Source: an uncultured Megasphaera sp.
Lineage (GTDB): Bacteria > Bacillota > Negativicutes > Veillonellales > Megasphaeraceae
Reading direction: 5' to 3'
Assembly: GCA_934202965.1 (NCBI GenBank)
Contig: CAKPYN010000003.1
Span: 123,348-187,347, forward strand
DNA: 64,000 bases
Part shown: positions 6,871-16,972 of the stretch, piece by piece
How the letters are laid out: each line of letters opens with the position of its first letter
Position numbering within the stretch: position 1 is the first letter of the stretch
Notes under the pieces: model-generated
What the model was told of the DNA's origin: nothing
The model's database searches: none
What the model saw: the letters and a program-made list of their open reading frames with translations, nothing else
Program-made: the position numbers and the translations under genes

Positions 6871-9800
6871 CTACATGGCAAACAAGTCAATTTGTTCATC
6901 TTCCGGCAGATCACCTAAACAGCCTTCTTCCGCCATCAAATCTACGGTAGACTGATTTACTTTTCCTCGTATCTTAAGATCCGCTTTGGAACTAAATGGA
7001 GCATCTTGGCGAGCTGCTACAATTTGTTCAGCTACATTTTCTCCCAAGCCATCGACAGCTGTAAACGGTGGCAGAATCTTTCCATCACAAATCGTAAACT
7101 TTGTTGCCGCTGAACGACTAATATCTACATTCATGAAAGAATATCCGCGCAAACTCATTTCTACAGCCAGTTCCAATGAGGAATATAAATCCTGATCAAT
7201 TTTAGTTGCGCTCTTGCCTTTAGCTAAAATATCTTTCATGGCTTTCCGTTGTCCTTCCAACCCATGAATCATCGCAGATAATTTAAACGCTTTGGCACGG
7301 ATCGTAAAGTAAGCCGCATAATAAGCGAGCGGATAATTAATTTTAAACCAGGCAATCCGAAATGCCATCATGACATATGCAACGGCATGAGCTCTCGGGA
7401 ATAAATAGCCAATCTTATGGCATGAATCAATAAACCATTGTGGAATATGACCTTCCTTTAATTCTCCTTCATAATCAGTCGTCTTCTGTCCCAGTTTATT
7501 CAGCTTATCAATCCCCTTCCCTTTACGGACATTTTCCATAACCTTAAAACTTGTTTTAGGTTTAATACCGTGCTGAATCAAATAGTTCATAATATCATCA
7601 CGCGTCGAAACAGCTTCTTTCAATTGTACCGTTCCTGATGTAATCAAATCCTGCGCATTATTCAGCCATACATCTGTCCCATGTGAAAAGCCTGAAATAC
7701 GTACTAATTCAGAAAAAGTCTTTGGTTTCGTATCCACAAGCATTTTACGAACAAATGTCGTACCAAATTCCGGAATACCCAAACTCCCGACCTTAGAACC
7801 TAATTCTTCTTCTGTTACGCCTAATGCTTTAGGTGAACAAAACAAGCTCATTGTTTCCGGATCGTCAAACGGGATCGTCTTAGCATCCACACCGGTCATA
7901 TCTTCCAGCATACGAATAACCGTCGGATCATCATGGCCAAGAATATCCAGCTTGACCAAACGACCTTCAATGGAATGATAATCAAAATGAGTGGTAATAA
8001 TGCCGCTGTCTTTTTTATTGGCCGGATACTGTACCGGTGTAAAATGATGCACATCCATATCACGAGGTATAACCATGACACCGCCCGGATGCTGGCCTGT
8101 CGTACTTTTGACACCCGTACAGCCACTGACCAGGCTATTTACATAGGCGTCATTGACACGAATACCTCGTGCTTCTGCCCATTTCATCACATACCCATAG
8201 GCCGTCTTATCTTTAACGGCGCCAATCGTGCCGGCACGAAAAACATTATCTTTACCAAATAATTCTTCCGTATACTTATGAGCCTTAGGATGATATTCGC
8301 CAGAAAAGTTCAAGTCAATATCCGGCACTTTATCACCATCAAATCCCAAGAAAATAGCAAACGGTATATTATGTCCGTCTTTATGCAGCGGTGTGCCGCA
8401 TTTAGGACATACTTTATCTGGCAAATCAAATCCCCCGCCAACTTCTCCGTGTGTGAAAAATTCACTATATTGGCAATGTGGGCAAACATAATGCGGCGGC
8501 AACGGATTGACTTCGGTAATATCAGACATCGTAGCAACAAACGACGACCCAACGGAACCACGCGACCCTACCAGATACCCGTCATCATTAGAATGTTTTA
8601 CGAGTTTATGTGCAATGTAATACAAGACACCAAATCCATGGCCGAGGATAGATGTAAACTCTTCTTCCAACCGATCTTCAACGATTTTTGGCAAGGGATC
8701 GCCGTAAATGCGGTGTGCCTTCTCGTAACACATATTTTTCAAGGCCTCTGAAGAACCGGCAATCTGCGGGAAATACAACGTTTCTTTTGGTACAGGCCGT
8801 ACATCTTCAATCATGTCATTTACTTTATTGGGATTGGTAATAACAACTTCTCTGGCGCGTTCTTCACCTAGATAGGCAAATTCGTTAAGCATTTCATCCG
8901 TCGTCCGAAGATATAAATCTGGTTGGAACTGCGCATCTTTAAACCCTTTCCCAGTCATTAGAATTTCACGGTAAATCTTATCTTCCGGATTGAGGAAATG
9001 GGCATCGCATGTAGCAACCGTCATTTTTCCCAGTTCATCACCGAGTTTTAAAATCGTACGGTTAATATCCCGCAATCCTTCTTCATCAGCAACGAGTCCT
9101 TCACGCACCAAAAACTGGTTGTTTGTCAGCGGTTGAATTTCCAAATAATCATAGTACGAAGCAATTTTTTTCAATTCTTCATAGGGCAGCTTCTTTTGTA
9201 CCATCGAACGAACCAATTCCCCAGCTTCACACGCCGAGCCCAAAATCAAACCTTCCCGGTATTCATTCAGTACAGCGCGAGGAATACGCGGCCGGCCACG
9301 ATAAATGTATTTTAAATGCGATATGCTGACTAATTTATACAAATTACGAATGCCAACCTGATTTTTAGCTAAAATAATAATGTGATAGGACTGATCAATT
9401 TTTTCATCAAACAAATAGCCTTCCATACCGTAAATAACCTTGACATTGTTTGTCTTATCCGTGGAAATTTCCTGCAACAATGGAAAAGACTGTACGACAC
9501 CATGATCGGTAACGGCAATAGCCGGATGATGCCATTTTTTTACAGTTTTAATCAATTTTTTTACCGTAATCAACGCATCCATATCACTCATCACGGTATG
9601 AAGGTGCAATTCTACACGCGGCGTTGGATTATTATCTTCCCGTTCAACCGTTTCTGCTTCTTCTTCCATAATGTCTTTCGCACTGAATACGTAGTCATTA
9701 ACATAGGTATCATAAATGACATCACCATGAATGCGAACATAGGCTCCTACAGCCATACGTTTCGTAAGCAACTCGTACTCTTCAGACGAAAGTACACTTT

Positions 9801-10506
9801 TACGGCGATATTTACCAGTATTGCTATTACCGCTGACTTCCAAAAACTGACGGCCCGAAATCCCGTTACCCGTATCTGCGATTTGGAATGACATTAAAAT
9901 TCGTTTCGATTTCAATTCACGAAATTCTATTTTAACAATTTTCCCCTTAATGACAACATCATTGCGTTCTTCACCAAGAATATCATTAATGGGAATTACG
10001 GCTCCGTTAAACGACTTTCCAAGCCAAATTTTACTGTCAACCAAAGCACCGTTACCTGTACCAGTGCTTTGGCTGCTGTTTTTCTTTATAAGGCCTTCTT
10101 CGGCTGCCTTGCAGGCTTTTCGGTATTCCTCATCATATAAGGAATCATCTTCCTCATAAATTAAGTCATAGCAATCTTCATGCGGTATTCCGTAACCATC
10201 CATATCATCTACTGATACATCAACAACACTGCGCAGTGGATCATCATCGCACAACGACAGTGGAATATCGCCGCCATGATGAATAGATATAACCTGATGT
10301 ACTATATCAATCGTTCCTTCTAATGCGAACCGGCTGCGTACAGCCTGCTGCAATGTATTAATATCTGCAATTTCATATGCTGATTTAGTATGTATTTTCC
10401 ATTTTTTTTCTGTTGGAAATGCACATATTTCTTCTATACCTACCTGATGCTGTTCATCCAGAGAAACGGTTATATCTTGCTTCGGAATAATATGCCATAC
10501 TTTCAA
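6871..10506 (-). CDS. polC: DNA polymerase III alpha subunit, PolC type, without the internal exonuclease domain
   Basis: This 1211-residue replicase has the PolC order: an N-terminal domain, an OB fold (GKIVKIEFRELKSKRILMSF region), a PHP domain (VELHLHTVMSDMDAL, AVTDHGVVQSFP), a four-cysteine zinc site (CPHC and CPKC) and the palm with PDIDLNFSGEY. In Bacillus PolC (about 1440 residues) a DEDDh proofreading domain interrupts the PHP domain after VIYGxEAYL. Here GMEGYLFDEKIDQSYHIIILAKNQVG runs straight on, so that insert of about 170-200 residues is absent. The start is TTG at 10506 after AAAGGATAGAAG; no better start is near. It is the essential leading-strand replicase, lying downstream of a vanW-like gene and holA. 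Confidence 0.95.
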   Translation of the reverse strand: MKVWHIIPKQDITVSLDEQHQVGIEEICAFPTEKKWKIHTKSAYEIADINTLQQAVRSRFALEGTIDIVHQVISIHHGGDIPLSLCDDDPLRSVVDVSVDDMDGYGIPHEDCYDLIYEEDDSLYDEEYRKACKAAEEGLIKKNSSQSTGTGNGALVDSKIWLGKSFNGAVIPINDILGEERNDVVIKGKIVKIEFRELKSKRILMSFQIADTGNGISGRQFLEVSGNSNTGKYRRKSVLSSEEYELLTKRMAVGAYVRIHGDVIYDTYVNDYVFSAKDIMEEEAETVEREDNNPTPRVELHLHTVMSDMDALITVKKLIKTVKKWHHPAIAVTDHGVVQSFPLLQEISTDKTNNVKVIYGMEGYLFDEKIDQSYHIIILAKNQVGIRNLYKLVSISHLKYIYRGRPRIPRAVLNEYREGLILGSACEAGELVRSMVQKKLPYEELKKIASYYDYLEIQPLTNNQFLVREGLVADEEGLRDINRTILKLGDELGKMTVATCDAHFLNPEDKIYREILMTGKGFKDAQFQPDLYLRTTDEMLNEFAYLGEERAREVVITNPNKVNDMIEDVRPVPKETLYFPQIAGSSEALKNMCYEKAHRIYGDPLPKIVEDRLEEEFTSILGHGFGVLYYIAHKLVKHSNDDGYLVGSRGSVGSSFVATMSDITEVNPLPPHYVCPHCQYSEFFTHGEVGGGFDLPDKVCPKCGTPLHKDGHNIPFAIFLGFDGDKVPDIDLNFSGEYHPKAHKYTEELFGKDNVFRAGTIGAVKDKTAYGYVMKWAEARGIRVNDAYVNSLVSGCTGVKSTTGQHPGGVMVIPRDMDVHHFTPVQYPANKKDSGIITTHFDYHSIEGRLVKLDILGHDDPTVIRMLEDMTGVDAKTIPFDDPETMSLFCSPKALGVTEEELGSKVGSLGIPEFGTTFVRKMLVDTKPKTFSELVRISGFSHGTDVWLNNAQDLITSGTVQLKEAVSTRDDIMNYLIQHGIKPKTSFKVMENVRKGKGIDKLNKLGQKTTDYEGELKEGHIPQWFIDSCHKIGYLFPRAHAVAYVMMAFRIAWFKINYPLAYYAAYFTIRAKAFKLSAMIHGLEGQRKAMKDILAKGKSATKIDQDLYSSLELAVEMSLRGYSFMNVDISRSAATKFTICDGKILPPFTAVDGLGENVAEQIVAARQDAPFSSKADLKIRGKVNQSTVDLMAEEGCLGDLPEDEQIDLFAM

Positions 10507-10539
10507 TGCTTCTTCTATCCTTTCAGAAACGCACAGGAA

Positions 10540-12102
10540 TTATTCATCATCCTCATCATATCCATCGCTCACATCCGCACTGCTGTCATCTTCACTGCTT
10601 CCCGTATTTTCGTCAGGAGCCGCTACGGCCTGCATCATATCATGTAACGCATTGATCAGCGTATCTTGCGGTTCCAAATCAGAGGTTTTAACAACATCTT
10701 CAGAAGCCGGGCCATTGGTAACAATAATTTCTGCATTCGGTGCATAATGCGATGTAATATCATCTGCATAATGATCACCGTCTGTATAGGCGACAGTACG
10801 ATGAATCGTAATATCATGCCCATCATAGCCTTCTTGTTCTCGCTTATCCGTTACGGCCTTATCATCATGTTTATACACAACACGATGCGGCAGATTCTGC
10901 AAATTTGTTGTCTGGAACGTAACCGTACATGTATCCGCATGGTTGCCTAAAATATACGTGGTAATTGAATTTTCTCCGGCAACCGTATACACATAGACAG
11001 GATGCTGGAACGGATTGGTAAATGCAAAATCAAGGGAATCATCTGCAACGGTTGCATCCATACCTACTGGTACATAAGCAGCCGGCGCAAAATGAGGCGA
11101 CCGGCTGGCAATAAACAATCCAGCACGAAGTACGGCATTAAACAATGTCGTACTAACCTGGCAGACACCGCCGCCGGCATCCGGCACCAGTTTATTATCA
11201 AAATAGACTGGTGCATCTTTATAGCCATTTTCATGCGTTCGCGCACCTACATATTTATTAAAGGAAAAATCTTTTTGAGCCGGTACTAATGCATGATTCA
11301 ATTTTTTCTGCGCCAACATAATATTTTCGTTGCGGTCTTTATTCGAGTCATCAAAGTGTGTCGTATAATACGATAATACGGTATCAATAGACTTTAAATC
11401 ATCTTTTTTGATAGAAGCTTCTTCACGTGACTGTACAGGTGCTTCTACCACAGATGTTTTGCCGGCATGAAGCTGTTCGTCAATCTGACTGCGCAGTGCA
11501 TCTGTATCAATAACAATACGGTCTTTTTCTTTATGAACAGTGACTGTCGCATTATCTGCGTTGGGTTCTGCATATGCATCTTTCGCTTCTTGATTATATG
11601 TGTTATAAATATCTGTAATCTTATTCTGCAATGCATCTTCATCTACTTTAATAGACAAAGGAACATCTTTGCTAAACCGCAGCGTCGTAATGACTTCAGC
11701 CACACGATGCACAGGTGACCCGCTTCGTCCTACCAAATACAATTCATTCTGAATGCGTTCTTCATCAAAATCAACATGTAAGGCATCTAACGAAATCGTT
11801 TCATCAATATCTTTGCCTGTAATTTCTATTTTTTGTCCTTTGATTTGATTTCTGTGAGCAGATAAATACTGCTGCAAGTCATCTGCTGTCCAACCTTGAA
11901 TTGACTGTCCATCCAACGTTACCATAGCTTCTGCTTTATGTTGTGCAGCAAAAAAGCTGCCAAATCCAGCGATGCATAAAACAGCAACTGCACCGGCTAC
12001 TTTCTTCCAACGATGGGGATGTTCCTTAATGCCGTGTTTAGCACGATACCGGCGACGGTAATCTTTCATTCGTTCTTTTCGAGCTTTTTCTTCTTCCTGC
12101 AA
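10540..12102 (-). CDS. VanW-family membrane-anchored cell-wall protein
   Basis: The 520-residue protein has a charged N-terminus, one membrane anchor (about residues 34-53, VAGAVAVLCIAGFGSFFAA), and a region like the YoaR/putative peptidoglycan-binding domain. This is followed by a VanW domain with the signature DAGGGVCQVSTTLFNAVLRAG. It ends in a long acidic, Asp/Glu/Ser-rich tail. The VanW domain is widespread in Firmicute surface proteins and its biochemical role is unsettled. Translation appears to start at TTG 12102, with AGGCAGGG just upstream. It begins right at the holA stop, so the two are probably co-translated. Confidence 0.85.
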   Translation of the reverse strand: MQEEEKARKERMKDYRRRYRAKHGIKEHPHRWKKVAGAVAVLCIAGFGSFFAAQHKAEAMVTLDGQSIQGWTADDLQQYLSAHRNQIKGQKIEITGKDIDETISLDALHVDFDEERIQNELYLVGRSGSPVHRVAEVITTLRFSKDVPLSIKVDEDALQNKITDIYNTYNQEAKDAYAEPNADNATVTVHKEKDRIVIDTDALRSQIDEQLHAGKTSVVEAPVQSREEASIKKDDLKSIDTVLSYYTTHFDDSNKDRNENIMLAQKKLNHALVPAQKDFSFNKYVGARTHENGYKDAPVYFDNKLVPDAGGGVCQVSTTLFNAVLRAGLFIASRSPHFAPAAYVPVGMDATVADDSLDFAFTNPFQHPVYVYTVAGENSITTYILGNHADTCTVTFQTTNLQNLPHRVVYKHDDKAVTDKREQEGYDGHDITIHRTVAYTDGDHYADDITSHYAPNAEIIVTNGPASEDVVKTSDLEPQDTLINALHDMMQAVAAPDENTGSSEDDSSADVSDGYDEDDE

Positions 12103-12103
12103 T

Positions 12104-13123
12104 TTAAACCCTGCCTTTAGTGCTGCAATATAAACAAATAAGCGGCCCTATGTCTTCTACAGCAGCCGTTCCTCTGCGAATATTGCGCTGTAATATAAAT
12201 ATATTGCTAATAATAGTATGCAACTCTTTTATTGTCCAATACGATGTCACTTTTTGCAAGTGATATAACACATATTTTATGCTGCGTCCTTTGTTGATCT
12301 GCGTCATAATCTGTTCACACTGCCGCGTTCCCATATGGGTCTGCTTTAGTTCTTTATAAGCAAGCAGCAGCCGCAGTCTGGATAACATATATCCTGTATT
12401 TTTTAAAAACACATCCTGACGCCCAAATAGCCCATCAATAAACGGAATCGCATGCCTGCCATCACGGCGCAAAAAATAATCCATGAATGTAAACAAATTT
12501 TTTTCCATTGTACCAGCAAACAAGTTTTGTAAATCCGATACGTTCACATCCCGTGTTTCCTCTGGCAGTGTAATGCATAGTTTTTCCAATTCAGAAAACA
12601 CGTACAGTAATGGAATTTCATTCCATGTCTGAAACAATCCCCGCAAATATTGCTGCGCGTTGAAAGTCAATTGTTTTCTCTTTTTTTGTAAAAACTGTTC
12701 AATATAGGGCATAATATTTTTTTCAGTAACCGGCTCTCCTTCAACGACATCTGCCATTTTCTTTACAGCTTTAAAAAAAGCACATCCCGTGTCCAGTTTA
12801 CCCTTGGTATAAAAGAGCAGCCCATTTTCGTCACTCATCTGAGCCATTTTCTCCAAAAACCAAGTTTCCTCTTTAGAAAGCTTACTACGCGACCGGCCTC
12901 CACGTTTCACAGGTAAAAAGGGAGAATCATACCAAATACTTATCCCACCGCCGCCAAATAAACTGGTACCTTGAAAAGCCTCTGTGACCGCGGCGGCTGG
13001 CGCATCTTTATCAAAAGACTGTATATCTGCAGCACCTCGTTCACGGCAGGATGCCAAAAAAGCGGCTTTTCCCTGTTCCATCAGATACGGTTCTGTTCCA
13101 TATATAATTGCTATTGCCTTCAT
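12104..13123 (-). CDS. holA: DNA polymerase III delta subunit
   Basis: The 339-residue protein has the HolA plan: an N-terminal AAA+-like lobe starting IAIIYGTEPYLMEQGK, the segment IPLLYVFSELEKLCITL, and a C-terminal collar domain (FLKNTGYMLSRLRLLLAYK). Delta is the wrench that opens the beta clamp in the clamp-loader complex. holA next to comEC and comEA is a classic Firmicute order. Its ATG overlaps the comEC stop by 4 bp. Confidence 0.92.
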   Translation of the reverse strand: MKAIAIIYGTEPYLMEQGKAAFLASCRERGAADIQSFDKDAPAAAVTEAFQGTSLFGGGGISIWYDSPFLPVKRGGRSRSKLSKEETWFLEKMAQMSDENGLLFYTKGKLDTGCAFFKAVKKMADVVEGEPVTEKNIMPYIEQFLQKKRKQLTFNAQQYLRGLFQTWNEIPLLYVFSELEKLCITLPEETRDVNVSDLQNLFAGTMEKNLFTFMDYFLRRDGRHAIPFIDGLFGRQDVFLKNTGYMLSRLRLLLAYKELKQTHMGTRQCEQIMTQINKGRSIKYVLYHLQKVTSYWTIKELHTIISNIFILQRNIRRGTAAVEDIGPLICLYCSTKGRV

Positions 13124-15243
13124 TTTGCATCACCACCGTAGGTAGTAAACCGCCACACGCCCTGTCGATATGTGCCTATAATCTGGCCATCGCGATATGT
13201 TGCATAACAAGGAATGTCTTCATATGCAGCTCTTTCCAGCCATTCCGTATATACATCATCTCGTGTATGATTGCGATATATAATAAGGGCATCTGCCTGT
13301 TTGGGAAAAGGTATTGCCTGTTTAGCAGAAAGGTTGCGAATTTCCAAACAGCCTTGGCTTAAAAGTCCCTTTTGGGACACGACATCATATATGTAATAAG
13401 GAATATCATATAATTCTTTACCATACCACGCTGTACTAGTAGACTGAATACGACACGGGGTACAGAGGGTGACTGCCTGTTCAATCTGCGCCGCCGTTTT
13501 TTCTGCTTCATATCCGCTGACCACACATCCTGTTAAATAAAATATTCCCGCATATCGCAATGCCGGCACTAAAACACTCGCAGCTTGCATGGGGTTGGCC
13601 CACTGTGACTTATTATACCACAGATAGGCAGAACTATCACTATAGCGAATACATGTCGCTTTATCCTTTCCTACATCAAATATATATACTACTGCTTCTG
13701 GTTTTTGATATTGTACATATATTCCTGTTCCTAACAACCAAAGTCCCGTAGCAATAAAAAGATTTCGCCGTTGTGACGGCAAAAAAAAGATAGCACCAAG
13801 TACGATATACCAAGCAGCTATCCAAGGAAATGGCAGCGCACCGATCCAGCAACGGCTATATGGCAATGATGATAAAAAATAATTGCCTTTGACAGCTGCC
13901 ATTAATAATGGTGAAAGTATCCACAGCACGATTTCCATCACGGGCGCACAAACAGCAAAACATATGGCTGCCACCAATCCCAACACGATAACGATATCTA
14001 AAACAGGCGCAACTAATATATTCGCTACCAATGCATAGACAGGCAAGGAAAAAAAATTTGCCAGCAAAACAGGCAGCAACAGTAATTGCGCACAAACGCA
14101 AACAGATATACTATCCCGAATAAACATCGGCAAAAAATCAAGATACTGTTTTAACTTAGGCTGCAGCAAAATAATTCCAGCTGAGGCACCACAGGATAAA
14201 CGAAAACTTAAATCATATACAATAAACGGGCTGTACAATATCATAAGCAGTATCGCAATAGCCAACGCATGAGCACTCGTATATTCTCGCTTGGCAATCA
14301 CGCTGTATGCACAAATAATCCCCATCACGGAAGCACGTATAACGGGAGACACAAATTCTGATAAGGCACTATACACGATGACGAAAGAAACAGACAGAAA
14401 AAACAACCCTTTTTCTCGTAATCCTATCGACTTGCCAACTAGCTGAATTACTGTTAATAACAAAGCAATATGCGATCCCGATACGGAAAGAATATGAATT
14501 AAGCCAGTCGTGCTAAAACTTTCAATGATTTCTGGGGGTAAATCTTCATAATGACCGCCAAATAACAAACTGCTCAATATATACGCATTATCTCGTGATA
14601 AAACGCGTTGAAACGCATTTGTCAGATTTTCTCGCAGCTGCTGTAATGTATATTGCCATCCTGCAGGTGCTGCCAATACTTGTATTTGTCGCAAGTCTTC
14701 TATATAAGTTTTCATGTAGATGGATTTTTCTTTATCCCGATGGAATGCATCATATGCACCGTAATTGCGATAATACGTAATAGGCTGCGTCGTTCCTCGA
14801 AATGCAATTCGAACTGTCGGCTGCCATGCTTCGTTTGTTGGCATTGTGACGTACACATTGCCTTTTCCTTGTCTTTTTATTGGGTTATCGGCATACGAAA
14901 ATTGTTCTAATGCAACAACATACCGTGTCATGTTTCCTTTTTCCGTATCGTATGTATTTCCTTTTTCAAGGATAGTTCCTTCCATTCGCAAATCTGCACC
15001 CTGCAAATATGATGGCAGCTTATCATATGCCACGTCAGCCCAATCCATCCTCCCTGCTCCGATACAAAAAAAACATGCAAATACACACCACCAAAACAGC
15101 AATTTATGAGTACGCAGTATACCTGCGCTGACAATAAATATCAGACTGCCAATAACGCTATATATCCATGGTAATCCTATATATTCCTGGCTCAGCATAC
15201 CCAAACAGCATGATATGGCAATTCCTAATCCCCAATGCGTCAT
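13120..15243 (-). CDS. comEC: Competence protein ComEC/Rec2 with a degenerate C-terminal domain
   Basis: The 707-residue protein has an N-terminal membrane part and an OB-like DUF4131 region. A Competence domain with many hydrophobic segments includes the conserved LIHILSVSGSHIALL and PVIRASVMG. It forms the channel for single-stranded DNA entry in transformation. Where ComEC normally ends in a metallo-beta-lactamase-like nuclease, this one has VYIFDVGKDKATCIRY instead of DVGQGD, and GCVVSGYEAEKTAAQ where the HxHxDH metal site is expected. The fold may persist but the metal ligands are missing. It overlaps comEA and holA by 4 bp each. Confidence 0.92.
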   Translation of the reverse strand: MTHWGLGIAISCCLGMLSQEYIGLPWIYSVIGSLIFIVSAGILRTHKLLFWWCVFACFFCIGAGRMDWADVAYDKLPSYLQGADLRMEGTILEKGNTYDTEKGNMTRYVVALEQFSYADNPIKRQGKGNVYVTMPTNEAWQPTVRIAFRGTTQPITYYRNYGAYDAFHRDKEKSIYMKTYIEDLRQIQVLAAPAGWQYTLQQLRENLTNAFQRVLSRDNAYILSSLLFGGHYEDLPPEIIESFSTTGLIHILSVSGSHIALLLTVIQLVGKSIGLREKGLFFLSVSFVIVYSALSEFVSPVIRASVMGIICAYSVIAKREYTSAHALAIAILLMILYSPFIVYDLSFRLSCGASAGIILLQPKLKQYLDFLPMFIRDSISVCVCAQLLLLPVLLANFFSLPVYALVANILVAPVLDIVIVLGLVAAICFAVCAPVMEIVLWILSPLLMAAVKGNYFLSSLPYSRCWIGALPFPWIAAWYIVLGAIFFLPSQRRNLFIATGLWLLGTGIYVQYQKPEAVVYIFDVGKDKATCIRYSDSSAYLWYNKSQWANPMQAASVLVPALRYAGIFYLTGCVVSGYEAEKTAAQIEQAVTLCTPCRIQSTSTAWYGKELYDIPYYIYDVVSQKGLLSQGCLEIRNLSAKQAIPFPKQADALIIYRNHTRDDVYTEWLERAAYEDIPCYATYRDGQIIGTYRQGVWRFTTYGGDAK

Positions 15244-15776
15244 ACCGTCACCTTGTCCTGCAACTTTTTGAATTTACCCGCCCCTATTCCTTTAACGTTC
15301 TGCAATTCTTCTATGCTGGTAAAGAAGCCGTGTTCTGTCCGATAGGTCACAATATTTTTAGCCATTGCCGGACCAATTCCCGGAAGTTCTGCCAGCTTTT
15401 GTTCATCAGCTTCATTAATATTGATGCGTCCATCTTGTGCTGCTGAAGCGGCAGGAACGCCCTGGGTATCATACGGAATATGGATATGCATGCCGTCTTG
15501 TATTACTTCTGCATAATTAACCGCATTCGTATCAGCATATGGCAGTACATCCCCTGCGGCCTGAATCGCTTCTCCCAATCGCACTTCATTCGAAAATGCA
15601 TAGAGTCCTGGCTTTTTTACAGCACCACTGATATACACATAACGTGATATAGGTTGCGGAGCTTCTAAAACAGGTTCCGCTGCTCCTGCGTAATTTTCTG
15701 TTTCCCAGGGTGTTAACGTATACAATCCCAAACATCCTGCAATCATTATTCCTGCGATAATCCATTTTCTTTTCAT
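15240..15776 (-). CDS. comEA: Competence DNA receptor ComEA
   Basis: This 178-residue protein has a signal anchor (residues 4-20), then an SLBB domain (YVYISGAVKKPGLY). It ends with a helix-hairpin-helix pair (ININEADEQKLAELPGIG and LQNVKGIGAGKFKKLQ) that binds double-stranded DNA. ComEA captures DNA at the cell surface and hands it to ComEC, encoded next with a 4-bp overlap. A strong AAGGAGGATG ribosome site precedes the ATG. Confidence 0.95.
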   Translation of the reverse strand: MKRKWIIAGIMIAGCLGLYTLTPWETENYAGAAEPVLEAPQPISRYVYISGAVKKPGLYAFSNEVRLGEAIQAAGDVLPYADTNAVNYAEVIQDGMHIHIPYDTQGVPAASAAQDGRININEADEQKLAELPGIGPAMAKNIVTYRTEHGFFTSIEELQNVKGIGAGKFKKLQDKVTV

Positions 15777-15987
15777 GTCTACATCCTCCTTATAGCTGCT
15801 TTTTTTATGAAGTTTCGCTGTATCGCAAAGGATTCCTGTTAAGATTCAGCAGTTTTAAGCAAATTCTAATTCTATACTAATTTTTCACCAATTATACTCA
15901 GAAAAATCCTTCAAAATCAGTCATTTCATCCATAATTCCTTTCAAAATCAACCAATTTATTTTTTTCTTCTCACTGCCATTATTTTG

Positions 15988-15996
15988 TGATATGAT
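15988..15996 (+). promoter_or_regulatory. Extended -10 promoter of purC
   Basis: TGATATGAT (TATGAT at 15991-15996) lies about 45 bp before the purC start, which has a GGAGG site. The 262-bp gap 15777-16038 must also hold the divergent comEA promoter; a TATAAT on the minus strand at 15891-15896 is a weak candidate for it. I see no riboswitch or PurR-type box here. Confidence 0.5.
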
Positions 15997-16038
15997 AAGA
16001 AAGGTAACGTCATATATTACTATATTGGAGGCCCAAAC

Positions 16039-16914
16039 ATGAAAGAATTCAAACCGTTCAAATCCGGAAAAGTGCGCGAAGTATACGATGCAGGTGACAG
16101 CATTATTATGGTCGCTACGGACCGTATTTCTGCATTTGACCACATCCTGAAAAACCAGATTACTAAAAAAGGTGCCATTTTAACGCAAATGTCCAAATTC
16201 TGGTTTGATTTGACGAAAGATATTATTCCGAACCACATGATTTCTGTCGACAATGCGGATATGCCAGAATTTTTCCAACAGCCGCAATTTATTGGCAACA
16301 GTATGAAATGTAAAAAACTCACAATGATTCCTATGGAATGCATTGTCCGTGGTTATATTACTGGCAGCGGTTGGGAAAGCTACAAAGAAAATGGTACGGT
16401 CTGCGGTATTCAGTTACCTGCCGGCCTGGTAGAATCACAAAAATTACCAGAACCAATCTTTACCCCAAGCACAAAAGCCGAATTGGGTGACCATGATGAA
16501 AACGTTTCTCTCGAAGAAGGCTCAAAAGTATTAGATAAAACCTTCCCGGGAAAAGGCAAAGAATATGCAGAAAAAATCCGTGATTACACAATTGCTTTAT
16601 ATAAAAAATGTGCGGATTACGCTCTTTCCCGCGGCATCATTATTGCAGATACCAAATTTGAATTCGGTTTAGATGAAAACGGCAACATTATTTTGGGTGA
16701 TGAAATGCTTACACCGGACAGTTCCCGTTTTTGGCCATTAGAAGGATACAAACCGGGTCAATCTCAGCCTTCGTATGACAAACAGTTTGTTCGTAACTGG
16801 CTCAAAGCAAATCCGGACAGCGATTATCTCCTGCCACAGGATGTTATCGACAAAACGATCGAAAAATATAAAGAAGCATATGAAATGCTTACAGGAAAAA
16901 AATTTGATAAATAA
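16039..16914 (+). CDS. purC: Phosphoribosylaminoimidazole-succinocarboxamide synthase
   Basis: The 291-residue protein carries the SAICAR synthase features: KSGKVREVYDAGD, VATDRISAFDHILK, the signature IPMECIVRGYITGSGW and DTKFEFGLDENGNIILGDE. It joins aspartate to CAIR with ATP in step 8 of purine synthesis. The length is that of the longer, eukaryote/Proteobacteria-like variant rather than the roughly 240-residue Bacillus form. It stands as a single gene between divergent comEA and a convergent small gene, with no other pur gene in the window. Confidence 0.96.
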   Translation: MKEFKPFKSGKVREVYDAGDSIIMVATDRISAFDHILKNQITKKGAILTQMSKFWFDLTKDIIPNHMISVDNADMPEFFQQPQFIGNSMKCKKLTMIPMECIVRGYITGSGWESYKENGTVCGIQLPAGLVESQKLPEPIFTPSTKAELGDHDENVSLEEGSKVLDKTFPGKGKEYAEKIRDYTIALYKKCADYALSRGIIIADTKFEFGLDENGNIILGDEMLTPDSSRFWPLEGYKPGQSQPSYDKQFVRNWLKANPDSDYLLPQDVIDKTIEKYKEAYEMLTGKKFDK

Positions 16915-16922
16915 GTATAACT

Positions 16923-16962
16923 AAAAAAGCCATTGTCTGACATATGCCAGACAATGGCTTTT
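16923..16962. terminator. Bidirectional intrinsic terminator after purC
   Basis: AAAAAGCCATTGTCTG pairs perfectly with CAGACAATGGCTTTTT around an ACATATGC loop, with A/T runs on both sides. It can stop purC and the convergent small secreted-protein gene. Confidence 0.92.
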
Positions 16963-16972
16963 TCTAATTCAA

